Assembly: GCA_965229345.1 (NCBI GenBank)
Contig: OZ245872.1
Span: 3,286,001-3,350,000 of the forward strand
Reading direction: 5' to 3'
Length of the DNA stretch: 64,000 nucleotides
Origin: PBB1 sp965229345
GTDB taxonomy: Bacteria > Pseudomonadota > Gammaproteobacteria > Burkholderiales > Burkholderiaceae_C
Shown here: positions 44,264-53,221 of the stretch, in pieces
Layout: the number at the start of each line of letters is the position of its first letter
Position numbering within the stretch: position 1 is the first letter of the stretch
Translations under genes and position numbers: made by a program
The notes under the pieces: generated by a model
The model's input: only the letters and a program-made list of their open reading frames with translations
Told to the model about the DNA's origin: nothing
Database searches by the model: none

Positions 44264-45667
44264 TCAACTCGTCAGGACCGGGAAACCCGCGGCCGGCAGA
44301 CTCAACACGAAACAACTTCCACCGCCCTCGCGCGGCTCGCAGCGCACGCGGCCGCGGTGGCGTTCGGCGATCTGCTTGACGAGGCTCAGGCCCAGCCCCA
44401 CGCCGCCAGCGGTCTCGGCGTGGCCGGGCAGGCGGTAGAACGGTTCGAAGATGCGCTCGCGCAGCGTGTGAGGCACGCCGGGCCCGCGGTCGCACACGCG
44501 CACCTCGACTTCTGTGCCCACGGTGGCCAGCACCACATCGATCGCGCCGCCGCCGTAGCGCTGCGCGTTGTCGATCAGGTTGCGCACGGCGCGGCGCAGC
44601 AGGCGCTCGTCTCCCTGCACGCCGGCAGCGCCACCCTCCACGTGGGCAGACACCCTGGCCGCTTCTTCGGCCACCAGGCCCAGCAGGTCGATCGGGTCGC
44701 GGCGCTCGATGTCGCGCAGGGCATCGAGGCGGCTGGCGAGCAGCACCTCTTCGACCAGCGCGTCGAGTTCGGCCACGTTGCGGTCGATCTCGCGCTTCAA
44801 CTCGTCGCGCTGCGCGGGCGAGGCCGTGTCGAGCATCGACACGGCCATTCGCATGCGCGCCAGCGGCGATCTCAGTTCATGGCTGGCATTGGCCAGCAGC
44901 GATTGGTGTGAGCGCACCAGCGCCTCGATGCGCGCCGCGGCCTGGTTGAAGCTGCTGGCCACGGCGGCCACTTCGTCGCTGCCCCCCACGTCGACACGGT
45001 GGCTCAACTGGCCGGCCCCGAACTGCTCGACACCCCGGCGCAGGCGGCCCAGGCGCCGTGTGAGCCGGTTCACCACCGGCCAGGCGGCCACCGACACCGC
45101 CACGAACAACAGCGCCAACAGCAGAAGGAGGCTGGCGCCGCTTTGCCACGCCGGGGGCAGAAACGGCAAGGCCATCCACGGGGGCGGCTCACCGCGTCGC
45201 TCGCCCGGGCCACCGGGGGCAAATCCCGGCGGCGGACGGCGGCCGGGCCGCATCACCCACAGCGTGCGCCCGTCTTCCAGCGGCACGGCATAGGCACGGT
45301 GGCGGTTGTCGTGGGCCGGCCTGTCACCGGCCATCGGCCCGTCGGGTGGCGCCGGCTCGGCGCTGCGTTCGGCAAACGATTCAGAGGTCACGATGCGCGT
45401 GCCTTGCGCATCGTCGAGTGCCAGTGGCAACCGCAGGCGCTGCGACCACTCCAGCAACGCCGTGGTCTGCTCTTCGGTAGGCGCATCCTTGCCCGGCAGC
45501 GAGCGCTGGATCAGATCGCCCCAGGCGGCCATGCGCTCGGACAGCACCGTGTCGGCGCGGATGCGCTCGTTTTCGATCTGCCGCTGGAACAACCAGCCCG
45601 AGACGGCCGCGAACAGCAGCAGCACCACCACCACCGTCAGGTAGATGCGCAGCGTGAGCGTCTTCAT
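44264..45667 (-). CDS. Sensor histidine kinase (CpxA/OmpR-partner type)
   Basis: A 467-residue membrane kinase. The first transmembrane helix is at about 8-27. A periplasmic domain (28-178) ends in a Pro/Gly-rich stretch (PGRRPPPGFAPGG, PPPWMALPFLPP). The second helix is at about 180-200, followed by HAMP. HisKA has its phospho-acceptor His near 263 in NASHELRSPLARM; the ATPase has NLIDNAQRYGGG, DRGPGVP and GVGLGLSLV. It lies 27 bases after its cognate regulator. Confidence 0.93.
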   Translation of the reverse strand: MKTLTLRIYLTVVVVLLLFAAVSGWLFQRQIENERIRADTVLSERMAAWGDLIQRSLPGKDAPTEEQTTALLEWSQRLRLPLALDDAQGTRIVTSESFAERSAEPAPPDGPMAGDRPAHDNRHRAYAVPLEDGRTLWVMRPGRRPPPGFAPGGPGERRGEPPPWMALPFLPPAWQSGASLLLLLALLFVAVSVAAWPVVNRLTRRLGRLRRGVEQFGAGQLSHRVDVGGSDEVAAVASSFNQAAARIEALVRSHQSLLANASHELRSPLARMRMAVSMLDTASPAQRDELKREIDRNVAELDALVEEVLLASRLDALRDIERRDPIDLLGLVAEEAARVSAHVEGGAAGVQGDERLLRRAVRNLIDNAQRYGGGAIDVVLATVGTEVEVRVCDRGPGVPHTLRERIFEPFYRLPGHAETAGGVGLGLSLVKQIAERHRGRVRCEPREGGGSCFVLSLPAAGFPVLTS

Positions 45668-45694
45668 GCCGCCGCCGTCGGCCCTGCGGGCATG

Positions 45695-46423
45695 TCAGTC
45701 GGCATCCTGCTTCTTGGCAAAGACGTAGCCGGCACCCCGCACCGTCAGCACGCGGCGCGGCTCCTTGGGGTCGTCCTCGATCAGCGCGCGGATGCGCGAG
45801 ATGTGCACGTCGATCGAGCGGTCGAAGGCCTCCATCGGGTGGCCTTTCAGCGCGTCCATGATCTGGTCGCGCGACAGGACCCGGCCCGGGCTCTGCGCCA
45901 GCACCACCAGCAGTTCGAACTGGTGACTGGTGAGGTCGCAGGGCCGTCCGTCGACCCGGGCCACGCGAGCGCCCAGGTCCACCTCGAGCCGGCCGAAGCG
46001 CAAGATCTCGTCGGCACCGCCAGACGCCGGAGCCGCACGGCGCAACAAGGCCTTGATGCGGGCCAGCAGTTCGCGCGGCTCGAAGGGCTTGGGCAGGTAG
46101 TCGTCGGCCCCGAGTTCGAGGCCGACGATGCGGTCCATCGGCTCGCCGCGCGCCGTGAGCATCAGCAGCGGCAGTTGACGGGTGCGCGGCTCGGCACGCA
46201 GCTCGCGGCACAAATCAAGGCCATCGCCGTCGGGCAGCATCAGATCGAGCACCAAGGCATCAAAGGCCGACGACGAGGCCAGCGCCGGCCCCGCCAGCAA
46301 GCGCTCACGGCCGGTCGCCAGCGTGCCGGCCACGTCGACCTCGAAGCCGGCCGCCCGCAGGTAATCGCCCACCATCGCCGACAGGCGGGTGTCGTCATCG
46401 ATCAGCAACAGGCGTGCGGGCAT
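45695..46423 (-). CDS. OmpR-family response regulator (CpxR-like)
   Basis: A 242-residue protein. The receiver domain shows DDD acidic residues (LLIDDDTRL), phospho-acceptor Asp in VLDLMLPDGDG, and Lys in YLPKPFEP. The C-terminal winged helix includes LTSHQFELLVVLAQSPGRVL and the closing TVRGAGYVFA. It is transcribed between the CpxP-like gene and the kinase and should control the CpxP-like gene just upstream. Confidence 0.95.
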   Translation of the reverse strand: MPARLLLIDDDTRLSAMVGDYLRAAGFEVDVAGTLATGRERLLAGPALASSSAFDALVLDLMLPDGDGLDLCRELRAEPRTRQLPLLMLTARGEPMDRIVGLELGADDYLPKPFEPRELLARIKALLRRAAPASGGADEILRFGRLEVDLGARVARVDGRPCDLTSHQFELLVVLAQSPGRVLSRDQIMDALKGHPMEAFDRSIDVHISRIRALIEDDPKEPRRVLTVRGAGYVFAKKQDAD

Positions 46424-46438
46424 CGCAGTGCAACGAAA

Positions 46439-47014
46439 TCAAGGGGCAGGACGCGGACCGTCGTGGGGAGGACCCCCGTGCCAGCGGTGGTTTTTCATCC
46501 GCTGTGCCAGTGTCGCACGCTGCTCCGGCGTCAACACGCGGCTGATCTCGAGCATCGCCTGCAGCGTGCGGCGGCTGGCCTGATCGTGCTGCGCCAGCAT
46601 CTGCTGGCGCAGTTGCTCGGCAGCATTCGCATCGACCACCGGCGCCGTGAACAGCTGCCGGTTGCGCTCGAACAATCCACGCCCCGCCTCACGTTGCGCC
46701 TGCAGGTCTTTCGCAGCTGCCACGGCAATCTGCTTGACCTGCGCGCGCTGCGCGTCGGTGGCTTGCAAGCCATCGAGCATGCGATCGACGCCGCGCTCGA
46801 TGCGCTCGGGCGACCCGCCGAAGAGCCCTGGCCCGAATGGCCCCGAGCCGCCCATACCGGCGTGATGTCCCGCGCGTCCGCCGGCTGGACCGTCGGCCCA
46901 GGCTGCCGCGCCGAACGCCGTGGCCGCCATGGCGATCAGGCCGACCAACGCCCAACGCCCTGCCGCCTGCTGTAGCGCCACTGATCTGAATTTGCCGTTC
47001 TGTGCCTGTGCCAT
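46439..47014 (-). CDS. Spy/CpxP/ZraP-family periplasmic protein
   Basis: A 191-residue exported protein. A long n-region precedes the signal helix (GLIAMAATAFGAAAWA). The mature N-terminus has His (GRAGHHAGMGG), a helical Spy-type core holds two LTxxQ-like motifs (LQATDAQRAQVKQI, LTPEQRATLAQRM), and the tail has further His (KNHRWHGGPPHDG). Such proteins are periplasmic chaperones or metal sensors. The ATG has AGGAG 7 bases upstream. It is the first gene of the kinase/regulator/CDF operon. Confidence 0.88.
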   Translation of the reverse strand: MAQAQNGKFRSVALQQAAGRWALVGLIAMAATAFGAAAWADGPAGGRAGHHAGMGGSGPFGPGLFGGSPERIERGVDRMLDGLQATDAQRAQVKQIAVAAAKDLQAQREAGRGLFERNRQLFTAPVVDANAAEQLRQQMLAQHDQASRRTLQAMLEISRVLTPEQRATLAQRMKNHRWHGGPPHDGPRPAP

Positions 47015-47155
47015 GACATGCTCCTGTTCAACCCGGGTTCGAATGCCGACCGGCATCGATACCAAGCCCTCATGCTGGGCAGGTCGGGTGAATTGGCGGT
47101 GGCTGGCGGGTAAAGATCTGTGAACGTGCCGGGCGGAGGCACGCTGCCAGGCGCG

Positions 47156-49999
47156 CTATTTCGTCGAGACCGGTGGCTCGTGGTGGCCCGAGAAGAAGGC
47201 GCGCAGGTGCTTGAGGATCAGGTTCAGATCCAGCGGCTTGGTCCAGTAGCCGTCGACGCCGCTTTGCTTGGCCAGTTCCTGCTGCTGCGGCAGCGCGTCG
47301 GCGGTGACAGCGATCACGTGCATCAGACGCGTGCCGGGGTGCTGCCGGATCTGCCGCACGATGTCCAGGCCCGACATGTCGGGCAGGTTCATGTCGGTCA
47401 GCAACAGCTCGGGCTGCTCGGCACGGGCGATCTGCAAGCCCTCGGCGCCAGTGGACGCCTCCAGCAAGCGCCAGTTGCCCAGCCGCGCAAACACCTCGCG
47501 CATCAGCATGGCGTTCACCGGGTCGTCCTCGATGTAGAGCGCGGTGCCCCCCACCGCCTCGATCCAGTCGGTCTGGGCAGGCATCGCATCGGTCGAATCC
47601 GGCCCACGCCGAGAACCCTTGGCCTGCGGCAGCGTGACGGTGAAGCACGAGCCGGTGTTCGGTGTGGAGGTGACCTCGATGGTGCCGCCCATGCCCTGGG
47701 TCAACTCGCGGGCAATGACCAAGCCCAGACCGGTGCCCTCGATCTGCGTCTTTTCGGCGCCGACGCGGTTGAAGGGCTGGAACAGCTGATCGAGTTGCGA
47801 CGGGTTCATGCCCACGCCCGAATCCTCGATGCGGAGCTGCACCTTGGTGCTGCCCAGCGGCTCGACGGCGATGCCCACGTACCCGCCGTTGCGGTTGTAC
47901 TTGATGGCGTTGGACAGCAGGTTGATGAACAGCTGGTCCATGCCGCGGCGGTCGGCCTTGGCGTACAGCCCCAGCTCGTGTCCGATGAATTCAACGCGTA
48001 CCGCGCGCTCCAGGGCCAGCGGCTGCAACAGCGAGATGCCGTTGGACACGACGTGGTTGATGGACACCGCCTCGCGCTGCAACGAGAACATGTGCTGCTC
48101 GATGCGCGACAGCTCGAGCACATCGTTGACCAGACTCAGCAGCCGGGTGCCCGAGGTGCGGATGGTCTGCACCCGCTGCTTCTGGATGCCGGTCAGCGGT
48201 TCCTTGCGGTCGCCTTCGAGCAACTGGGCGAAGCCGAGGATGCCGTTGAGGGGCGTGCGCAGCTCATGGCTGATGCGCGACAGCAGCTCGCTCTTGCCGC
48301 GGTTGGCCTCGCGGGTTTCGGCCATTTCCTGGCGCAGCACCTCCAGCGCCCGCTCTTCGGTGATGTCGCGGCACACACCGATCAGCACCGGGGTGCGGAT
48401 GCGCTCCCGCGTGGCTTGCGCGCGGGTGACGAATTCGATCTGCCGCGAGTCGCCGTCGGGCGTCACGACGCCCAGCACGTCGCGCTGGATGCCGCCGGAC
48501 ACCGCCGCCAGGCTGATGAAGGCCTGCGCGCGCTCACGCTCGGTGGGCACCAGCATGTCCAGCCACTGCCCGAGCACGAACGACGTGGGCGAATCGGCGG
48601 CCAGGCGGTGCACGGCACAGGCGTTGCGGTCCAGCGTGATGGTGGCCGTCGACAGGTTCAATTCGAAGATGCCGATGCCCGCGGCCTGCGAGGCCAGCTC
48701 CCACTGCTGGCCAGCGCGCGCGATCTCGGCCGCGGCGCGCTCGGACTCGGTAACGTCTGCCGCGAACCCGTGCCACAGCACGCTGCCGTCGGGCATGCGC
48801 CGGGGGCTCGCGAAGCCGCTCAGCACCCGCAGTCCGGCCTGCGGCAGCACGACGCGGTAGGTCTGCGACCACGGCTGCCCGCTGGCGGCTGCGGCATCGA
48901 TCTGCGCGCTCACGCCCTTGCGGTCGTCGGGGTGGATACGGTCGAACAGCGGGCTGCTGTCTTGCGCCAGTTGCTCGGGGGTCAGCTCGAACAGCTGACG
49001 CACGCTTTCACTGACGTAAGGGAAGTTGCCCGAGCCATCCGCACGAACCAGCCGCTGGTACAGCATGCCGGGCACGTGCTGCGCCAGCAGTTGCAGCGTG
49101 TCGGACACCTCGCGCTCGTGGCGCTCGACGCCGATGCGGTGGGTCACGTCCTGGGCCGATCCGCGGTAGCCCTTGAACTGCCCGTCGCTGCGGAACTTGG
49201 CGATCGCACTGTAGGAAATCAGACGATCACCCAGCGGCGTGGGCTTCAACACCACGACGCGCGCAAACGACTGCATGCGGTCGAGCACCTGCAAAAAGCT
49301 GAGACGGGGCTCGACCACGCGGCCGGCACCATCGCGCATCGGGGAGTCGGGCGGTTGGTGGCCGAGGTGCCCGGCCACCGTCAGGCCGGTCAGGTCTTCG
49401 AAGCGATCCGACAGCCAGGTGTAGCGATGGGCGGAATCGGTCTCCCAGAGCCAGTCGCTGGACGCCGAGGCGAAGTCGAGCAGCCGGCGCTCGCTGATCT
49501 GCAGCTTGAACACGAGTTCATGGCTGGCCGCCGCTTCGGTGGCACCCAGGGCCAGATCCTTCAGCCACTGTTGCTGCGCCGGCGTCAGCGTGCGCGGCCG
49601 CTGGCTCATCACGAGCAGCATGCCCAGCAGCTCGCCCTCGAACTCGATCGGGTGGCCGGCATAGCTGCGAACGGCCTCTGCACCCCGGACCAGCGGGTGG
49701 CGCTCGAAGCGTGGGTCGGCCAACGCGTCGGGCACCTCGAACGTCACGCCGCCGCGCAGGCCATGCGCGCAGAACGACAGATCGAGTGGGATGTTCAACG
49801 AGGCCATGCCCAGCGGCGCCTTGAACCACTGCTGCTGCTCGCCCACCAGACTGATGGCGGCGAACTCGCTGTCGGTCAGTTGCGCCGCGCTGCGCACGAA
49901 GAGCCCGAACACCGAGTCGGGCTGCGCGGACAGCAACTGCAGCTTGCGTCGTCGATCTGAGAGCGGCAGAGCCGCAGCGTCAAAGGTCGTCTCAGGCAT
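47156..49999 (-). CDS. Hybrid sensor histidine kinase (GAF-PAS-PAS-PAS-HisKA-HATPase-REC)
   Basis: About 947 residues with no transmembrane segment, so it is a cytoplasmic sensor. An N-terminal GAF domain (about 15-160, FKAPLGMASLNIPLDLSFCA) precedes three PAS-like domains (about 170-290, 310-430 and 440-560). HisKA has its phospho-acceptor His near 578 in SRISHELRTPLNG, followed by HATPase (NLLSNAIKYNRNGG, GTGLGLVIA) and a C-terminal receiver with Asp in LLLTDMNLPDMSG. An in-frame ATG at 50026 is an alternative start. No output regulator is adjacent. Confidence 0.9.
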   Translation of the reverse strand: MPETTFDAAALPLSDRRRKLQLLSAQPDSVFGLFVRSAAQLTDSEFAAISLVGEQQQWFKAPLGMASLNIPLDLSFCAHGLRGGVTFEVPDALADPRFERHPLVRGAEAVRSYAGHPIEFEGELLGMLLVMSQRPRTLTPAQQQWLKDLALGATEAAASHELVFKLQISERRLLDFASASSDWLWETDSAHRYTWLSDRFEDLTGLTVAGHLGHQPPDSPMRDGAGRVVEPRLSFLQVLDRMQSFARVVVLKPTPLGDRLISYSAIAKFRSDGQFKGYRGSAQDVTHRIGVERHEREVSDTLQLLAQHVPGMLYQRLVRADGSGNFPYVSESVRQLFELTPEQLAQDSSPLFDRIHPDDRKGVSAQIDAAAASGQPWSQTYRVVLPQAGLRVLSGFASPRRMPDGSVLWHGFAADVTESERAAAEIARAGQQWELASQAAGIGIFELNLSTATITLDRNACAVHRLAADSPTSFVLGQWLDMLVPTERERAQAFISLAAVSGGIQRDVLGVVTPDGDSRQIEFVTRAQATRERIRTPVLIGVCRDITEERALEVLRQEMAETREANRGKSELLSRISHELRTPLNGILGFAQLLEGDRKEPLTGIQKQRVQTIRTSGTRLLSLVNDVLELSRIEQHMFSLQREAVSINHVVSNGISLLQPLALERAVRVEFIGHELGLYAKADRRGMDQLFINLLSNAIKYNRNGGYVGIAVEPLGSTKVQLRIEDSGVGMNPSQLDQLFQPFNRVGAEKTQIEGTGLGLVIARELTQGMGGTIEVTSTPNTGSCFTVTLPQAKGSRRGPDSTDAMPAQTDWIEAVGGTALYIEDDPVNAMLMREVFARLGNWRLLEASTGAEGLQIARAEQPELLLTDMNLPDMSGLDIVRQIRQHPGTRLMHVIAVTADALPQQQELAKQSGVDGYWTKPLDLNLILKHLRAFFSGHHEPPVSTK

Positions 50000-50190
50000 G
50001 ACGTCTTGCCGCCTTTGAAACGCCATCGCAATGGTTGTACCGCGCCGCCAACCGCACCATGCCCGCTCGCCTTGCGCCAACCACCGGGGGTCGACTCGCG
50101 TCGCAGTGTAGTGGCAGCAGTGCGCACTCTCGGCCCGGGCCCGGCCAGACGTTGGCATCGGCACCACAGGCGCAGCGGGCGCATGGGCAC

Positions 50191-50220
50191 AAAAAAACCG
50201 CCGGGATCAGCCGGCGGTTT
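50191..50220 (-). terminator. Rho-independent terminator of csbD
   Basis: On the minus strand AAACCGCCGG, a 6-base loop and CCGGCGGTTT form a perfect 10-bp stem followed by a run of T (the seven A at 50191-50197 on the plus strand). It lies 20 bases after the csbD stop. It is the clearest intrinsic terminator in the window. Confidence 0.92.
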
Positions 50221-50240
50221 CGGTGGGACGATGTGACCCG

Positions 50241-50426
50241 TCAGACCTTGTCGATGATGTCCTTGAGTTTTTCCTTGGCATCACCCTGGCCGGATTGGAT
50301 CTTGCCGGACAGTTTGTCCAGCTTGCCTTCGACCTCCAGGCTCTTGTTGCCGGTGGCCTTGCCAGCCACTTCCTTGACAGCGCCCTTGACCTGTTCGACG
50401 CGACCCTGGATCTGATCCTTGTTCAT
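50241..50426 (-). CDS. CsbD-family stress protein
   Basis: A 61-residue hydrophilic protein: MNKDQIQGRVEQVKGAVKEV followed by AGKATGNKSLEVEGKLDKLSG is the CsbD signature. Members are abundant small stress proteins of unknown mechanism. The ATG has AGGAGCTTCAG-type purine-rich sequence upstream. It has its own terminator downstream and is transcribed alone. Confidence 0.93.
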   Translation of the reverse strand: MNKDQIQGRVEQVKGAVKEVAGKATGNKSLEVEGKLDKLSGKIQSGQGDAKEKLKDIIDKV

Positions 50427-50596
50427 CTGAAGCTCCTGTTCAAGTGGATGAAAGCATCGGCAGCTCCCGCCTGACGGCATTGGGCCCCGACCGATGCATC
50501 CACTGTGCCGAAGCAACGCGCCGTGATCTGTCAGGCCGTCGCGCGGCGGCCTGTAGGACGACACCCGTCCTGACAGCGTGTCGCCTCGGGGCGGTG

Positions 50597-50977
50597 TCAG
50601 GCTCGGTCGGGCGCGCGCCGAAGTCGCGCCGCCAGCGCCCGCACCGCGTCATCGGGCGCCGTGCCGCCGAGGTGCGCATGCCCCGTGACCGCCGCCTGAA
50701 TCAGCCGCTTGAGCGTCGAGACGTGGGGCGTGACCGGGCCGAAAAAGAGCACCTCGTCACCACGGGCGATCAGCAGCGTCGGAAAGTTCTCCACATCCAC
50801 CGCGCCGACCAGTTCGGCCTGGTCCTCGATGTCGATCCAGAGCGCTTCGATATCGGCGCCGGTCTGAGCGTTGACCGTGTTTTCAAAGTCTGCGCGGTAG
50901 CCACGGCAACTGCCGCACCAGTCTGCACACAGGCAGGCCACGGTGAGATGGGGTGGCGAGGAGGCTGCGCGCACCAT
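50597..50977 (-). CDS. Thioredoxin-fold protein
   Basis: A 126-residue thioredoxin-like protein with the redox motif CADWCGSCRGY (CGSC) and the cis-Pro segment VENFPTLLIARGDE. No signal peptide, so it is probably cytoplasmic. It starts 4 bases after the stop of the YciH-like gene; the two are likely co-transcribed. Partner unknown. Confidence 0.88.
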   Translation of the reverse strand: MVRAASSPPHLTVACLCADWCGSCRGYRADFENTVNAQTGADIEALWIDIEDQAELVGAVDVENFPTLLIARGDEVLFFGPVTPHVSTLKRLIQAAVTGHAHLGGTAPDDAVRALAARLRRAPDRA

Positions 50978-50981
50978 CGGC

Positions 50982-51344
50982 TCAGCCCCCCACCCGCTTG
51001 ACCGTCATGCCCGCAGCCTGCAGCCGCTGCACGATCCGATCGCGGTGCTCGCCCTGGATCTCGATGACGCCGTCCTTGACGGTGCCGCCCGACCCGCAGG
51101 CGGCCTTCAGTTCACGCCCCAGTTCGGCCAGCGCTTCCGCCTCGAGGCCGAGCCCGCGCACCACCGTCACGCCCTTGCCCTTGCGACCCTGGGTCTCGCG
51201 CGACACCCGCACGATGCCGTCGCTGGGCGCGACCGGCACCTTCTTCGAGCAGGTGCACTGATCGATCGGACAACGACAAGCCGGGCACATGCGCCCGCTG
51301 TCGGTCGAGTAGACCAATCCGCCGGTGAGTTGGCGACCTTTCAT
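50982..51344 (-). CDS. yciH: SUI1/YciH-family translation initiation factor
   Basis: A 120-residue protein. The N-terminal segment has a Cys cluster (MCPACRCPIDQCTCSKK) and the C-terminal SUI1 domain shows GKGVTVVRGLGL, KAACGSGGTVKDGVIEIQGE and HRDRIVQRL. It is homologous to eIF1 and probably acts on start-site fidelity at the ribosome; loss is tolerated in E. coli. Confidence 0.92.
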   Translation of the reverse strand: MKGRQLTGGLVYSTDSGRMCPACRCPIDQCTCSKKVPVAPSDGIVRVSRETQGRKGKGVTVVRGLGLEAEALAELGRELKAACGSGGTVKDGVIEIQGEHRDRIVQRLQAAGMTVKRVGG

Positions 51345-51514
51345 GGTGTCGATTGCGTCGAAATTCGAATGCCCTGCCCGATGCAGCGCGCCGAGGGTAC
51401 AACACCGGCCCGCGCACCATAATCATGCATTGATGCACCGTTTACGGGCTCAGCCCGAGCGGTCGCGGCAACGCGCTGTAGCGACGACAACAACCACAAC
51501 AACAAGGGACAAGC

Positions 51515-52648
51515 ATGCGTTTGAACAACCTCCGCCGTACGACACTGGCCGCGGCCACCCTGGCCGCCGCCTCGATGAACGCCGATGCCGGCGCCCGGTA
51601 CGACTTCGGCGACGACCAGTACGTCACCTTCGGTTTCGGCACGCGCTACACCTACACCCATGCCGAACGCCCGTCAGCCGACGGTGGGGGGCACGTCAAC
51701 AACCCCAATCTGGACAGTGCGCGGCTGTTCTTCGGCGCCTCGCTCAACAAGTACGTCAAGGCCACCTTCAACACCGAATGGGACGGCACGAAGGAACGCA
51801 TCCGAAAGCTGGACATGTATGCCCAGTTCGAATTCGCGCCCGAATTCAACGTCTGGGCAGGCCGGTTCGTGGGACCGAGCGAACGCGCCAACATGGCCGG
51901 GCCGTACTACTCGGTCGGCGGCGGTTACTGGCCCTGCGTGTCGTCTCGCTACGGCTGCAACGGTGGCACCTATGTCGCACGCGACGACGGTGTGGCGGTC
52001 TGGGGCAACGTGGCCGAGAGCCGTCTGGGCTACTCCTTCGGCGTGTTCGACGGCCGCCACTTCGGCATCGGCGCGCTCAACCGGCCGGAGGCCCGTCAGG
52101 CCGGGTTGAAGACCTCCGACGACCTGATGTATTCGGGCCGGCTGCAATACGATTTCTGGGACCTGGAGACCGGCTACTTCAGCACGGCCGACCACCTGGG
52201 CAAGGCGGACATCCTGGCCGTCGGCGTGGCATTCAGACACCAGAAGAACGGCGTGATCACGCTGCTCGGCAAGGGCGACTACGACAGCTACAACCTCGAC
52301 TTCCAGCTGGAGAAGAACCTCAAGGGCTACGGCGCTTTCGGGCTCGAAGCCGCCTACTACGACTACGACACCGACGGCCTGGTGCGCAGCGAGCAGGGCA
52401 AGGCCTATTCGGCAGGCGTGTCGTATCTGTTCGAGCGGGAGGTGGGCTGGGGCCGCTTCCAGCCCTTCGTGCACTGGCAGCGCTTCAATGCCGACAACCA
52501 TGTCACGACCAAGCAGATCGACATCGGCCTCAATTACGTGATCGCCGAGCAAAACGCCATGGTCACCGCCACCTACTCCCGCAACAAGGTGGATCAGGGC
52601 GGCGAAAACCTGAGCCGGTTCGTCGTTGCAGTGCAGCTGCAGTACTGA
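51515..52648 (+). CDS. Outer-membrane porin (phosphate-selective/OprP-like superfamily)
   Basis: A 377-residue barrel protein. It has a signal peptide (cleaved near MNADA), many alternating aromatic/Gly strands and a C-terminal Phe/Tyr-type ending VVAVQLQY suited to barrel assembly. LNKYVKATFNTEWDG and FAPEFNVWAGRFVGPSERAN resemble the OprO/OprP porin superfamily. The solute cannot be named. It is transcribed alone, with 170 bases of upstream sequence divergent from yciH. Confidence 0.82.
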   Translation: MRLNNLRRTTLAAATLAAASMNADAGARYDFGDDQYVTFGFGTRYTYTHAERPSADGGGHVNNPNLDSARLFFGASLNKYVKATFNTEWDGTKERIRKLDMYAQFEFAPEFNVWAGRFVGPSERANMAGPYYSVGGGYWPCVSSRYGCNGGTYVARDDGVAVWGNVAESRLGYSFGVFDGRHFGIGALNRPEARQAGLKTSDDLMYSGRLQYDFWDLETGYFSTADHLGKADILAVGVAFRHQKNGVITLLGKGDYDSYNLDFQLEKNLKGYGAFGLEAAYYDYDTDGLVRSEQGKAYSAGVSYLFEREVGWGRFQPFVHWQRFNADNHVTTKQIDIGLNYVIAEQNAMVTATYSRNKVDQGGENLSRFVVAVQLQY

Positions 52649-52697
52649 GGCTGCAGCAGGCGCCGCGCCCAGTGATCTGGGCCGCGGCGCAGCAACA

Positions 52698-53138
52698 TCA
52701 GACGACCAGCGCGGTCGCCAGCGCCTGGGCGGTGGCGCGGGAGTCGATCATCAGGTTCAGGTCGATGGCACCGACGCGCATCACCAGGCGCCTTGCTTCA
52801 CCATCCGAGCCGAGCGGCAGCACGTCGAGGCTGCTCGCGGGCAGTTGCACGCCATCGGCGAGGTCGACTTCAGCGATCGGGCGCAGGTCGGTGCGCTTCG
52901 GGACGCAGGCCTCGGACGACTCCATCAAGGCCTGCAGCAGCTGCCGCAGCATGAGATCGTCGAGTTCGAGATCGAGGTCACCGTTGGGCAGCTGCAGTCG
53001 AATGGCAAAGGCCTTGCCATCGATCGCGGGCCAGGCCATGACGATGCCCTGGAGTGGCTGGGGATTGGGTCCGTTGTTTTCCATGGGCAGGGCTGTCACT
53101 TCTTCGGTGACAGGTGGGAGTGGTTGAAGGCGCGACAT
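52698..53138 (-). CDS. Hypothetical protein
   Basis: A protein of up to 146 residues that I do not recognise. It is soluble, acidic and beta-rich in appearance, without Cys pairs or a signal peptide; LELDDLMLRQLLQALMES looks like a short helix. An in-frame ATG 18 codons in (MENNGPNPQP) is an equally good start. It lies between a porin and a diguanylate cyclase without coupling to either. Coding is supported mainly by codon pattern. Confidence 0.55.
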   Translation of the reverse strand: MSRLQPLPPVTEEVTALPMENNGPNPQPLQGIVMAWPAIDGKAFAIRLQLPNGDLDLELDDLMLRQLLQALMESSEACVPKRTDLRPIAEVDLADGVQLPASSLDVLPLGSDGEARRLVMRVGAIDLNLMIDSRATAQALATALVV

Positions 53139-53221
53139 CGTGCCACGAGATGCTTCCCACGGTGCTCACCGTTAACCCGCGAGCGAAGGCGGTCATTCGC
53201 CCCAGGACGGGCGAGCGCGGC

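Noticed and set aside
47120..49960. Long open frame (946 codons) on the plus strand opposite the hybrid kinase
   Set aside because: Same composition bias; the minus-strand frame carries GAF, PAS, kinase and receiver motifs.
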